A stretch of DNA of 64,000 bases from positions 153,194,372-153,258,371 of the forward strand of contig NC_073696.1 of NCBI RefSeq assembly GCF_029784165.1, given 5' to 3'. The position numbers and the translations under genes were made by a program. Of the stretch, positions 23,493 through 35,292 are shown in pieces; within the stretch, counting starts at the first letter, position 1, and every line of letters starts with the position of its first letter. Origin of the DNA: Wyeomyia smithii. Its lineage: Eukaryota > Arthropoda > Insecta > Diptera > Culicidae. The notes beneath the pieces are model-generated. The model did not search any database. It saw only the letters and a program-made list of their open reading frames with translations, and was not told the DNA's origin.

Positions 23493-26400
23493 AATTGCAG
23501 AAGTATCATCCCCAAATTCGATTTATTTTCTCATTCAATAAACACTTACAATTGTGACGCTTTTGCGCTTCGTGAAACTTTCCTAAATTCAAATAATCAA
23601 CCCAATTTCCACGATTTTAACATAATCCGTCGAGACCGAGACTCACATGGTGGAGGGGTACTTTTACGGATCAGAAAGTGCTACTCCTTTTTTAGAATCA
23701 ACCTCCCTCGGATCTCGAATATTGAAGTCGTTGCCATTCAAACAAATATGAATAGAAGAGACCTTTGCATTGCTTCGATATATATTCCTCCATCCGTGCG
23801 GATTGAACAGAGCCAACTTTCTGGCATAGCAGAATTGCTTCCCGCACCTTTTTTGGTTTTGGGAGATTTTACCTCCCACTGTTTGCAATGGGGGTCGCTG
23901 TACGACGACAACCGATCTTCTTTAATTTGTAATTTGATCGACGACTTCAATATGACACTTTTGAATACTGGGGAAGTGACACGTGTACCTAATCCTCCAG
24001 CACGTGAAAGCGTGCTTGACCTATCCCTCTGCTCGACATCACTAGCGTTAGATTGCCAGTGGAAAGTAATCAACGACCCCCACGGTAGTGATCATCTTCC
24101 AATCGTTATATCAATTGCTAATGGTTCAACTCCCCCGAACCCAATCAATATATCCTACGACCTTACACGTAATATTGATTGGAAGCGTTATGAGTCTATT
24201 ATAGCGGAATCTATCGAGACTCACGAGGAACTTCCTCCGGAGGAAGAATACGCGTTCTTAGCTGGCTTGATACCGACGCCGCGACTCAAGCTCAGACGAA
24301 ACCGATACCCGGGGTAACGATTAGACAGCGCCCTCCCAACAAATGGTGGGACAAAGAGTGTTCTGAGCTGTACGTGCGAAGTTCCGCGGCGTATAAGGAC
24401 TACCGGGAGTACGGCACTGTCAACCTGCTTCGAAAGTACGAGGCACTGGGCAGGCAGATGAAGAGCTTAGTAAAGGCGAAAAAACGCGGGTACTGGCGGC
24501 GGTTCGTAAACGCGTTGTCGAGGGAAACAGCGATGAGCACTCTTTGGGATACCGCCAGGCGCATGCGGAACCGTGACGTTTCGAATGAGAGTGAGGAGTA
24601 TTCAGATCGCTGGATACTCGATTTTTCCAAAAAGGTCTGTCCGGACTCTGTACCGGAACAGAAAACCTTTCGCGACGCGTTTATAGTAACTACGGAAGAG
24701 CCTCCATTTTCGATGTTGGAATTTTCAATGGCTCTCCTGTCGTGCAACAATAAGGCTCCAGGGTTAGATAGAATAAAATTCAACCTGTTGAAGAATCTAC
24801 CCGACTCTGCAAAAAGACGCTTGTTGAATTTGTTCAACAAGTTTCTTGAGCTAAATATTGTTCCGCATGACTGGAGGGAGGTAAAAGTCATTGCTATTGG
24901 GAATCCCGGGAAACCTGCCTCTGATCACAATTCATATAGGCCGGTTGCGATGCTCTCTTGCCTCCGGAAATTAATGGAGAAAATGATCCTCTTACGGTTA
25001 GACAAATGGGTCGAAACAAACGGTTTACTTTCAGATACTCAATTTGGATTTCGCCGGGGCAAAGGGACGAACGATTGCCTAGCGTTGCTTTCTACTGAAA
25101 TTCAAGTCGCATTTGCTCGGAAAGAGCAAATGGCTTCTGCGTTCTTGGATATTAAGGGGGCTTTTGACTCTGTCTCTGTAGAAGTTTTAGGCGCGAAACT
25201 TCATTCGCAGGGACTTTCACCAATTTTGAATAACTTTTTGCTCAACTTGTTGTCAGAAAAGCATATGTATTTCTCACATGGCGATTCGACAACTTCCCGA
25301 ATTAGTTACATGGGCCTTCCCCAGGGCTCATGTTTAAGTCCTCTCTTATATAACTTTTACGTCAATGACATCGATGAATGTCTTGCAAATTCATGCACGC
25401 TAAGGCAACTTGCAGACGATAGCGTTGTATCCATTACTGGTAGCGAGGCTAGCGATCTGCAAGGACCATTGCAAGATACCTTAGACAATTTGTCTGAATG
25501 GGCTCTTAAGCTGGGTATCGAATTCTCTCCGGAGAAAACTGAGTTGGTCGTTTTTTCTAGGAAGCATAACCCAGCTCAGCTGCAGCTCGTACTAACGAGT
25601 AAAACGATCTCTCAGGTTTTAGTCGCTAAATATCTCGGGGTCTGGTTCGACTCTAAATGCACCTGGGCTTGTCATATTAGGTATCTGACACGAAAATGCC
25701 AACAGAGGATTAATTTTCTTCGTACGATTACCGGAACCTGGTGGGGAGCCCACCCAGGAGACCTTCTGAGGTTATACCAAACAACAATACTGTCAGTTCT
25801 TGAGTACGGTTGTTTCTGCTTTCGCTCCGCTGCGAACACGCATATTTTGAAACTAGAAAGAATACAATATCGTTGTTTGCGTATTGCCTTGGGTTGCATG
25901 CAGTCGACCCATACGATGAGTCTTGAAGTGTTAGCGGGTATTCTTCCGTTGAAACATCGTTTTTGGAATCTCTCTTACCGGTTGCTAATTCGATGCACAG
26001 TTATGAACCCATTAGTAATTGAAAATTTCGAGAGGTTGGTCGACCTTCAATCTCAATCCAGATTTATGACTTTATATTTTGACTATATGGCTCAAGATAT
26101 TAATCCTTCTTCATACGATTCCTCCAATGTCGCACTTTTAGATACTTCTAATAATGCTATATTCTTCGACACCACCATGAAACAAGACATTTCTGGTATC
26201 CCGGATCAATTGCGACCCCAAGAGATCCCCAAGATTTTTTCCAATAAGTTTAAACATGTTAGTTATGATAAAAGGTTTTACACTGACGGATCTAATCTAG
26301 ATGAGTCCACTGGCTTCGGTGTTTTCCACGAAAATTTTACCGTCTCCTACAAACTCGATGCTCCTGCTTCCGTGTACGTCGCAGAACTTGCTGCTATTCA

Positions 26401-27179
26401 GTACTCTCTTGGGATCATCGAAACCCTACCCATAGACCACTACTTCATCTTCACAGATAGTCTCAGTGCCATTGAGGCTCTGCGATCGATGAAGCCTGTG
26501 AAGCACACCCAGTATTTCCTGGGGAAAATACGGCGGTTTTTAAGTGCTTTAACAGATAAAAATTACCGGGTTACCTTAGCTTGGGTCCCTTCTCATTGTT
26601 CCATTCCGGGCAATGAAAAGGCTGACGCTTTAGCTAAGGTGGGTGCTATTGATGGCGATATTTATGTAAGACCAATTGCTTATGATGAATTTTATAGCAT
26701 TTTGCGTCAGAGAACACTCAACAGTTGGCAATCATCATGGAACTCAGATGAATTGGGACGGTAGCTACATTCCATTTTTCCTAAGGTATCGACGAAAGCA
26801 TGGTTCAAGGGGTTGGATGTCGGTCGGGACTTCATTCGCGTGATGTCCAGACTTAGTCCAATCACTACACGTTAAACACGCATCTCTTTCGTATAGGGCT
26901 TGTAGACAGTAATCACTGCGTTTGTGGCTATGGCTACCATGACATCGAGCATGTTGTTTGGTCGTGTGCCGAATTCTGTGATGTTAGGTCCGAGCTTATA
27001 GATTCCTTCCGGGCCCGAGGAAAACAACCGAACGTACCCGTTAGAGACATTCTGGGAAGCGGTGATCTCCAGTACATGACACAACTGTACTGTTATTTGA
27101 AAAAGACTGACATTAAAATGTTATATTCTTTTGTCTATTTGTCAGAATACCCGTATACGACGCTGGAGACACGAACACG
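23493..27179 (+). pseudogene. LINE copy 1 ORF2 (endonuclease, RT, RNase H)
   Basis: The APE-type endonuclease (23493-24260) shows NCRSIIPKFDLFSH, GGGVLLRI, SIYIPPS, LGDFTSHC and GSDHLPIV. A frameshift near 24268 separates it from the RT frame (24374-26764, 796 codons from the first Met). The RT has GFRRGKGTNDCL, AFLDIKGAFDSV, GLPQGSCLSPLLYNFYVNDI and the catalytic box as LADD. RNase H follows with YTDGSN, AELAAI, FTDSLSA and WVPSHCSIPGNEKADALA, so its acidic residues are present. A TAG at 26762-26764 and a frameshift near 26870 precede HCVCGYGYHDIEHVVWSC, a Cys/His motif usual at the ORF2 C terminus. The frame runs into the junction at 27179 without a native stop. Confidence 0.88.
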
Positions 27180-28003
27180 AATTGATATAACGATTGAAAG
27201 ATGATCACTACCGTGAGGATAATTGATTACTTTCCACTGGCAATCTAACGCTAGTGATGTCGAGCAAAGGGATAGGTCAAGCACGCCTTCACGTGCTGGA
27301 GGATTAGGTACACGTGTCGCTTCCCCAGTATTCAAAAGTGTCATATTGAAGTCGTCGATCAAGTTACAAATTAAAGAAGATCGGGCGTCGTCGTATTGCG
27401 ATCCCCATTGCAAACAGTGGGAGGTAAAATCTCCCAAAACCAAAAAAGGTGCGGGAAGCAATTCTGCTATGCCAGAAAGTTGGCTCTGTTCAATCCGCAC
27501 GGATGGAGGAATATATATCGAAGCAATGCAAAGGTCTCTTCTATTCATATTTGTTTGAATGGCAACGACTTCAATATTCGAGATCCGAGGGAGGTTGATT
27601 CTAAAAAAGGAGTAGCACTTTCTGATCCGTAAAAGTACCCCTCCACCATGTGAGTCTCGGTCTCGACGGATTATGTTAAAATCGTGGAAATTGGGTTGAT
27701 TATTTGAATTTAGGAAAGTTTCACGAAGCGCAAAAGCGTCACAATTGTAAGTGTTTATTGAATGAGAAAATAAATCGAATTTGGGGATGATACTTCTGCA
27801 ATTCCACTGTAATATAGTGATAAAATTCCTAACCTTTTTCGCCGTATTAGTCCTCGAGAGATACGTAGCTGAAATGAGAGGCCATGTTGCTGCTAGTTGT
27901 TTCAAAAATGTTTTCACTGTAGGGAGAAGGGCAAGAAGAATGTTTTGAAGGGGATCTGTTATGTTGAATGTTTTGAATATCCAGTCCACAATATCAGAGG
28001 AAT
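27180..28003 (-). pseudogene. LINE copy 2 ORF1 tail fused in frame to endonuclease
   Basis: One open frame carries the ORF1 C-terminal segment (DWIFKTFNITDPLQNILLAL) straight into the ORF2 start (ILQWNCRSIIPKFDLFSH) and the endonuclease (RRDRDSHGGGVLL, SIYIPPSVRIEQ, LGDFTSHC, GSDHLSIV). At the joint this copy has TGG where copy 1 has TGA. It is cut at 27180, and the last codons run on into copy 1 sequence to a stop at 27135. Confidence 0.82.
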
Positions 28004-29230
28004 TTATAAACCCTGTTTCTTCTTTATCCTCTGATCGAAAAATGGGTGCACGAGGGGTTTTTGGTGCCCCAGGAAGCGGTGGGTACTCCTGGTTAGATTT
28101 GAAATTGAAACCGGGAGGTACTTGCTTCGGTTTTTCTTCACCGCTTCCTTTTTGCGCAGGATGTTGGTTATTCCGCTAGGGGTTATCTTACGACCTTTGC
28201 GGGAAAGATTAGGAGAGTTCACTATTCTTCTCTTCCTAGATCCTTCTGGCATAAGAACACCCTTCGACGGGATCGTCAGATGTACCCTCATCGGTTGGCA
28301 AAAAGGAAAAGATGTTTACTGTCGAGGGTGGCTCAGCTCTCTTTAGCAACTGCAAAAGAGCGCTTTGATCGTTCCTTGATGGAACGCTTTATTTTTTCCT
28401 CGCGCTGTTTGTACGTGGGACATGCCGAAAGGTCATACCGAGTTCCCTCGCAATAAAGACACTTTTCAGTGTCCTCGTTGCAAGCGTTCTCAGCATGATT
28501 GCCTCCGCATTTGCTGCAGCGTGCCTTGTTGCAACAGTAGGTGGCTGTATGACCTAACTGCTTGCAGTTCTGGCAATGCATGACACGCGGTACAAACAGG
28601 CGTACAGGCAGACGAACCCTGTCCAAAAGGACGTAGTTCGGTAGGGCAGATCCGGCAAAGGTTATCCGAAAGGAATCCAAAGGGGAGAATTTCTTCCCTT
28701 CTACGATGGATACTGAATGCAATTGCTTGACATCCAGTATTTTTACATTTTTCATTAAGGGGTTCTTGAAACAGCCAACCCCATAACGAAAAATGTCATC
28801 GACCGTGAGATTCCTTTCGGTAACCACACCGTCGATCTCCACGTCCTTGGCAGGGATGTACACGCGATACTCTCGCGTAAAGAGCTCGCAGCTAGCGATC
28901 TCGCTTGCTTGCTTCAAGCATCCCACGACAACTCGCAGTTTATTCGGTCTTACCTTAGTTATTTCGGTTACGGCCGAAAACTTTTTTGCCAGGTCCTTGC
29001 CAATTTGTATGATGTTCAAGGGCTTCTTTATGGGCCGGAAAAAGACAAAAAATGGGCCCTTCGCGGCATCTGGGTAAGCTTTTACCCGTATCTCCGGAGC
29101 CTTCGGTACGAGGCTTGGTACAGGGGAGGGTACAGGGGAAGGTAGAGGAGAACTGATGGGGGAGATTTCAATCTCTTCCCCATTTGTTTCAATATCCAGA
29201 AAAAAATTCCATCTGCATATAATCCATATT
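28004..29230 (-). pseudogene. LINE copy 2 ORF1
   Basis: Reads in frame from the ATG at about 29230 (near aagatgaatatgg) only with an early indel, then openly over 29019-28333 with IIQIGKDLAKKFSAVTEITK, VYIPAKDVEIDGVV and both CCHC knuckles (HCQNCKQLGH, CSKCGGNHAENAC). A 2-bp deletion at about 28345 relative to copy 1 closes that frame. The Pro-rich C-terminal portion (SRKRRIVN, PSGIT) continues in other frames to about 28004. Dead copy, useful for showing the frame lost in copy 1 at 22250. Confidence 0.82.
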
Positions 29231-29402
29231 CATCTTTGCGGGAGCAATTTGCTCTACCGCAAACTAACGGTGAAAGACCGTGATAAGATGAGGTTTCAAG
29301 TGATGGGTAGTTAAATAAAAAAACAATTTTTCAAAGTAATATGAAATAAAATACGAAAAAAGACCCGACAACCGTATTAGAGAAAAAAAAGTAGGAGGTT
29401 GT

Positions 29403-29600
29403 ATCCAAGACACGACCGCATAAATGACGTAGAACTACGTACACTATTAACAAATGCATTGAGGGTTTTATTACCCTAGTAACACAACTGGTTTTATCGA
29501 AGTTTCATAGCGCTTTTTTGGCTGTATTGAGCGCTATAAAACTTTGATAAAACCAATATTTTTACTTGGGTAATGAGTTATAATGTCTACTATTGAAGGG
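29403..29600. repeat. Repeat end with strong foldback
   Basis: Begins aagacacgaccgca and contains the short palindrome acgtagaactacgt, both of which recur (in inverse) at 59536-59575. Within it 29490-29513 pairs with 29531-29554 with two mismatches, and an outer pair (ttaccctagtaa/ttacttgggtaa) extends the stem. Likely a MITE or the terminal part of the repeat family that also surrounds the promoter-like modules. Confidence 0.55.
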
Positions 29601-29649
29601 TTGTGAATTTCGTTACCCGGATTCACCAGTTAGCAGAACGTGCCGAGTT

Positions 29650-29860
29650 AAAAATCATACACAGCACACACACAAATCATACCATATTATAGACACAAAC
29701 ACATCATACCATATCATACAGACACTTACACATCATACCATATCATACAGACACACACACATCATATCATATCATACACACACACATCACACCATATCAT
29801 CATACCATACACACATCATACCATATCATACACACATCATACCATATCATACACACACAG
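29650..29860. repeat. CA-rich minisatellite (catcataccatat units)
   Basis: Short units of acacacacatcataccatatcat repeated irregularly for about 210 bp. A 105-codon frame across it reads as His/Tyr/Thr repeats and is not a gene. Confidence 0.9.
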
Positions 29861-29864
29861 CAAG

Positions 29865-30125
29865 CAAGCGACCAATCAGAGGACGTTATTTTTATTCCAA
29901 CAAGCCTTGACAATTTCCAATAGTGCAATAGTTCGTAGATTTAAAAAACATTTTTCTACATTTGGGCAGATGCGTGTATAATTTTCCAATCGATTGCTGC
30001 AAGAATGAAGAAAATCGGTTGAAAACCAACCGACCTATAAGCATTTGAAAAGGGACAAATTTCGTCCCAGTTTTTCAGTTTGCATCCCTGTGCAGTATGC
30101 TAAAGTATAACATAGTTCTACGTCA
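29865..30125 (-). promoter_or_regulatory. Promoter-like module, copy in minus orientation (partial)
   Basis: Read on the minus strand it has gacgtagaactatg, then tttcaaatgc, ttgcagcaatcgattggaaa and gattggtcgcttgc. This is the same order as 56026-56320 and 63033-63300. The inverted CCAAT box is at 29872-29877. Where the other copies have a TATA box about 78 bp further on, this copy has the minisatellite, so the core promoter is lost. Confidence 0.6.
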
Positions 30126-30985
30126 AAAAGGTATTTTGCTGTTCAAAATTGGAATTGGTGATGACGATCTTTATGCTGCCCCACCAGTGGGGGAATAATG
30201 GCAGTCTGGCGAGGCACGCTGAGAAGAACCGCGCTGCTACTGAGACATGGTGACCAACCACAGCGCAAGTGATTTATTTAATTTGAAGGCAGCCACAGGC
30301 GCAACCCGCTGTTACTTCTGAGCGCTGTATCTGCTTCTATTGCTGTCAACGTTGTGGACGGTCCATCCAGCTCGCCTTTCGACTAATGAATGTAGCTAGT
30401 TTTCCCAGAAACACTCTTTTATAGCCGAAGGGTGCTACGTAATAGGCCACGCCTTTCTGTTCAGTTGTCTAATTCTCTAATATTCTTTAGACGAATAATT
30501 CCACAATTCGCATTCGATATTTGTTTCCAGCGAATAAACACCGATGGTGCTCTCACACACGCAACGGTTTTAACCCGTATTTTATTGCGGTTTGTAACAT
30601 CAAGCGATTTCGTTTGCTCGTTGCATCATGTTGCAACTTGGCAGCTGGGAGACGACGAAATTCTGTTAATGCTGATTGATTGAATCGACTTCATATTAGC
30701 TCTGCATATTCGAATTAACTGCCTTTGTGAATGCGTGTTAACAGGGCAGTTTGTTATTCAAAATCGGTTATGTTGATCGCAGTCTTTGTGCTGTCCCAAC
30801 AGTGGGGGTATTAACTAAATAAACCAGAACAGGATTTGATTGCTAGGATCCCGCGAAGAATGTTTGCTTGTGTTGATGCTAGGAAATTGTCACCCTTCAA
30901 TTACTTGTTTATTTGCCTTGAAAAAAGGCATTTTGCTGATCGCAACCTATGTGCTGCCCCAACAGTGGGGGAGTTAAGATACACG
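30126..30985. repeat. Anonymous repeats with a TATA-like site
   Basis: A phrase around gctgccccaacagtgggg occurs three times in degenerate form (about 30175, 30790 and 30953), each preceded by attttgctg or a related stretch. On the minus strand ggctataaaagagtgtttc at about 30428-30410 looks like a TATA box, followed by attcattagtc. No coding sequence is recognisable next to it. Confidence 0.45.
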
Positions 30986-32994
30986 GACAACATCCCTATG
31001 TGGTAGGCTAAAGAAAAACGTAGTTCTACGTAAAAAAAATAAAATAAAGTAAAAGTGAATACTTCACCGAAACTCCGAGGCTGCTGCCTCAACGACCTTC
31101 TAGTTGATTTAATCCTATGATGATCGCCGTGGCAGAATTGAAAAAAAATACACCAGCGACAGGGTGAAGAAATCGTCTTTGCAAACCAACAACAATCCAA
31201 CGGCGGCTGCAAAATTCGTCACCGCTGGTGGGTAGCCGACGCCCGGCGGCGCGGGGGGATCTACTCCGTCTGCTGATACGTGTTCTATTGTCACTGCACC
31301 GGGACCGAAAACTCATACAGTACGTATACCGTATGTGCACAATGCAAGAAATCCTTGCTCTTGCTGCTGGACGACTATTGTCCGCACCGGCACCGAAAAA
31401 CACAAGCGATACGCGCACCGTCTGAACACAAAGCGGGTATTGTATTATCGGACGAGCAACATGCTTACGGAACGTTGAAAGAATGCTTCCTTGCTCGACG
31501 ATAGCAGAGAAGCGAATGATTATAAAAAGCGAATGATATATAAATTTTAATATTTTGAAATTTTTTTAATTGAGGATACATATACAAATTTTATTGAAAA
31601 TCATATGAGACGTAATTCTACGTAAAAAGTTTCGAAAATTAGCTTATCTTCAATTTTACCGAAGAATATGTACATCAGTTTTATCAAATAAAAAAACTAG
31701 GCTGTAAAAACCTTACTTTTTCGACTGAAAATGATCATATTCAAACTTATTTTATTCGGTTTTAAGAAATAACTTATTTACAATTTTTTCAATGATAAAG
31801 TACAAAAGTTGCTCTTTCGAATGAAACCATAAGATATTTTTTTCATCTGCCCCATTCAGAGATATCAACAGTTAAAGAGGGCGTATTTTAAAAATTAAAA
31901 GCTTAATAGCTTTTCACCCATAAAAGATATCGTTAAAGTATAGCCACCAAAAGTTGCGTCTTTTAAAGCTCTAAAAGTCGTCTGAACATAGTTTTACTGA
32001 GAAAATTGAATTAAACAAAGTAGAGCGAAAAAACCGTTTTTTAAGAGCCACCCTAGTCAAAATTGCTTTAACTCAGTCAATTTAAGAGCTACAAGAAAGT
32101 AGTCGTCAACAAAGTTGCTTAAAATCAAGTGTTCTACAACTTTACTGAAAATAAAATTTTATTTTTCCACAAATAAAAATTTTAGTTGGTTTATTTTGTT
32201 GGTTCTAGGACCACCCTAATTTTCACCTCAGTTTAAATTTAAATGTAGACCAAATTATAATAGGCAACTTCGCCATATAAAGTATGGCTCTAAAATCACA
32301 AAAATGTATCGAAAACTCCATTTCCGCCTAAATTGTCTTTCTGTACCACTGTGGATTGGGCTGAAATTTTCAGCGTTTGTTTGTCTTTTCAAGGTAGGAA
32401 GTTTTGCAAAATTTCATTTTTTTTCATTAAGGTTATGTGGGGTAAAACGATTCATGAAAATGATATGTCCAAAAACGTCCAAATACTAAAAAGTGCAATA
32501 ACTTCTGCTATACTTGATGGATTTTTCTGAAAATTTGTGGTAATATTCTACACTAAGAGTACTTCAAAATGCATGGTCACAATATATAGCAAAGAGGTAA
32601 ATTGACGAAAAAAACGCATTTTTCTTTCAAAAATTGTCAATTTTCAGGGTCATCCTACATTTTTCAACATCGCTAGAAAAAATATCTGGATTTGGCGTTT
32701 TTTTAGAGCAACTCAAGAGCTTTGATGTCATGTATAAGCCAATTGTGCCAATTTTTTTTTCAAAAAACCGTCAAAATCACTAAAATCTCTATAGTTCCTG
32801 CTAGACTCAATAGATTTTATTGAAAATTTGGATTATTACTGTACCTTACCAGAACTACCTACTTTGCCAGAAGATACACAATTTGGGGTAAAACGCTCCT
32901 TAAATTTTTTTTTTTTGGGTTAGACTTGATATATTTACTGAAAATTTAGATTATTACTCTATGTTAATACGAACTTTGTAACTGGTCCGCCTGC
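30986..32994. other. Low-complexity AT-rich repeats, no gene
   Basis: A cgtagttctacgt palindrome lies near 31018 and a similar one near 31612. Three diverged copies of a unit ending gaaaatttg/agattattact lie at about 32512, 32808 and 32925. The 'acaaagttg/acaactttac' phrase at 32118-32150 resembles the nested inverted repeat at 13636-14388. No gene supported. Confidence 0.45.
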
Positions 32995-35290
32995 CTGCAC
33001 CCCGGTGCTAAGTGGGTGCCTTAAGCGCCACTCTCATGCGAGAGACCACCCACCACGAATCACGATTGCCCGACCTGAGACCTTCGGGAGAAGGTTCCTT
33101 TTTTATCCCTATACTAGGGAGGGGAAGCAAGTTGGCAGACTCAAACTCTCGCTGTACTCCGCAGACACCTGCGTCGGAAAACCTGACTGACGCGACGACT
33201 TCGACGTCCTAACACACGGTTCACGCACCTCACAAATACTACACAAGGGGGTTTTCTCATCCCTGGCAAAGCTTCAACTTCCCACTCGACTGCCTATCAG
33301 CGAATCGGGAGTTGCCTTGGCTGATATCGGAGTCAGCCTCTCCAGTAAACTCACGAGAAAAAGAGAAAGTAAACGGACCGAACAGCATGTAAAAACCTAA
33401 CAGAGAACTGTGATAAAGCGCATCAAAACATCTCGATTGGCTTGCGCTAAAAGAAAACTTTTATTCTAATTTGCTTTCCAAACCATGGTATAACATTTAT
33501 TAATTCGGTCTTCTATCACATGACCATTTCTCTGTGCCCTTTCCTCTTTATCTTTCCATTCTAGCGAGCTCCTATCACGTGCCCCGTGCAGATTCAATTT
33601 TACCCACGATTGGTGGGGAGGGGGTAAGCGGTTGGCAAACTCGCTTGCTTTTCAACCTCGTTTAATTATGGAGGTATTTAGTATCGCATGCGCATGGATA
33701 AATCAAAGAAAGTTTTCTACTTACTCAATACCCGGGGTTTACTTTAGAGTGTTTTCTGCGGGCCGCATCGCCGCTCGCTGCGCCCTGTCCGCTGCTCGCT
33801 GTTTCTGGCGTCGATTAGTCCGATCCGCCCACGCGGATTCCTTTCTTTTGCTGTTCGTCGCTTTATTCCTTCACGGTTGTCGTTGGCTACAGTTGCCGAT
33901 CCCTGATCGGCCTATAGGTGGTTGTTCCGGGCACGTGGTGTCGTTGGCCCTCTTCCGGCCTTTTGGCTAGCCGGATCTCTGCCCGACTGTCGGTGGTTTG
34001 ACGGTTGCTGACGATGTGGTTGGGTATCGCTAGTGCGCCGTGCTGATTATAGCTAGATATATAAAGGACAGCCATTTTGTGACGTGGCATTTTATGCAAA
34101 TTGCCTTCCGGCCGAAGATGGGCGGCTTACCTCATTGGTTTTAAACAAACAGTGAATTTCGATTTTGTGAGCACGAATCGGTTCACGTCTTTTCACACGG
34201 GCACAACCTGACTACCTGAGGAAAGGTTAGTTATCACTAAGCTAAGTTAAGTATTTCATGCCTAATTCACCTGTTCACAACTGGTTTCTATCACGACCGA
34301 TCTAATAATACCGATAACCACTCCTACCTCTACCACTAGTCAGACGAAAGTGAAGGGTCTCAGCTTTGAAGTCCTCAGACAAACCGCCTTTCGGTAACTT
34401 CGTTACCGGAAATTAGTATCGCGAAAATCGTCTAACAGCGCTGAGAAGCACGAAGAACGTCTTGTCTAGGAAAGATGATCCTTTTCCAGCGATCGTTTTT
34501 CATCTCGCCAATCATTCCCAGCCCAAAGGATAGAGCGCAAAAGTGTCTCTCTCAGCAGACGTAAAGGTCAGTGGACTTTTTCGGCTAGGTCAAGCATCTC
34601 ATCGCGTCGGTGGCATGGGTGGAGAAAGGCTACTAGAGAACTCGAGCACCGGGGATCTCATTATTTGCGTTTTTATGCTAAGTACTACTTTGACCGTGAG
34701 TCAAAGATCTTTTGCAAAAAATATTAATAATAATTTGAACTCTAACCTTACTTTGGAAATTATATTCGATAACAAACTACGTAATTAATAAACATTTATA
34801 TGGAAGAAAGGAACCGTAATATAAGAAAGGAAAACTCTATATTTACATTATATGTGTACTTGCTACAACTTAAAGGCAAGATGTCAAAAGTGACAAAGAG
34901 ATTTACATAACAAAAAAACAATTTTTCTTGAAAAATACTTGGCGATTTTCGGGGTGCTATTTGCTCCACAGAAAAGGTTCAGAACCCGAAGTTAGCATTT
35001 TATAAAACAACTACAAAGCTCTTATTTGACATAACCACCAGATGCATCTGTTGGAAACTGACTAAAAAGGACTAAAGTTTTCCTTGACTTCAAGGAAAGC
35101 ATCAAACAAGGTAAAAGATATTATCGATATGATGGTTGCGATAATAAATAATTCCAACCGAGTTCCTACTTATTCGTGGAGCAAACAAAATCGTTATTTG
35201 CACGATTCATTAGTGCATTAAAAGCATTAGTGTTCGAATTCGTGATTTTTCACACACATATGAGCACACATTAAAACATACATATGCAAA
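32995..35290. other. Anonymous, partly GC-rich sequence, no gene identified
   Basis: 33000-33420 is GC-richer than its surroundings and reads like a retroelement leader. A TATA-like atatataaagg lies at 34060-34070 upstream of a stretch (34140-34560) without a recognisable frame. The open frame at 33632-33970 is Arg/Ser-rich and matches no family I know. I cannot assign this stretch to a known element. Confidence 0.4.
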
Positions 35291-35292
35291 TA

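Larger units (their letters stand above)
21351..27179 (+). mobile_element. I/Jockey-type LINE, copy 1 (nearly complete, 3' end missing)
   Basis: Plus-strand non-LTR retrotransposon. It has a probable 5' UTR (21351-22071), ORF1 with zinc knuckles (22072-23492) and ORF2 with endonuclease, RT, RNase H and a C-terminal Cys/His motif (23493 to the end). RNase H after RT points to an I-like rather than classical Jockey lineage. The left limit is where Gypsy-A similarity stops and is uncertain. The right limit is a sharp junction with an inverted second copy, before any stop, 3' UTR or tail. It has at least two frameshifts, one in-frame TGA and a TAG. Confidence 0.85.
27180..29350 (-). mobile_element. 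I/Jockey-type LINE, copy 2 (5' half, inverted)
   Basis: Same family as copy 1 but on the minus strand. It runs from a 5' UTR piece at about 29350 through ORF1 to the endonuclease, and stops at 27180, which corresponds to position 24116 of copy 1. Nucleotide similarity is high throughout. A LINE that keeps its 5' end and lacks its 3' end is unusual, since target-primed reverse transcription starts at the 3' end. The junction with copy 1 is therefore better explained by rearrangement. Confidence 0.88.

Noticed and set aside
21351..29350. Twin-priming inversion of a single LINE insertion
   Set aside because: Twin priming divides one element into two complementary parts. Here the two segments overlap by about 2 kb of the same 5' half, so they are two copies.
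29593..29910. His/Tyr/Thr-rich 105-codon frame
   Set aside because: Product of the catcataccatat minisatellite.
33632..33970. 112-codon frame in GC-richer DNA
   Set aside because: Composition explains its length; no motif, no conserved start and no neighbours to support it.
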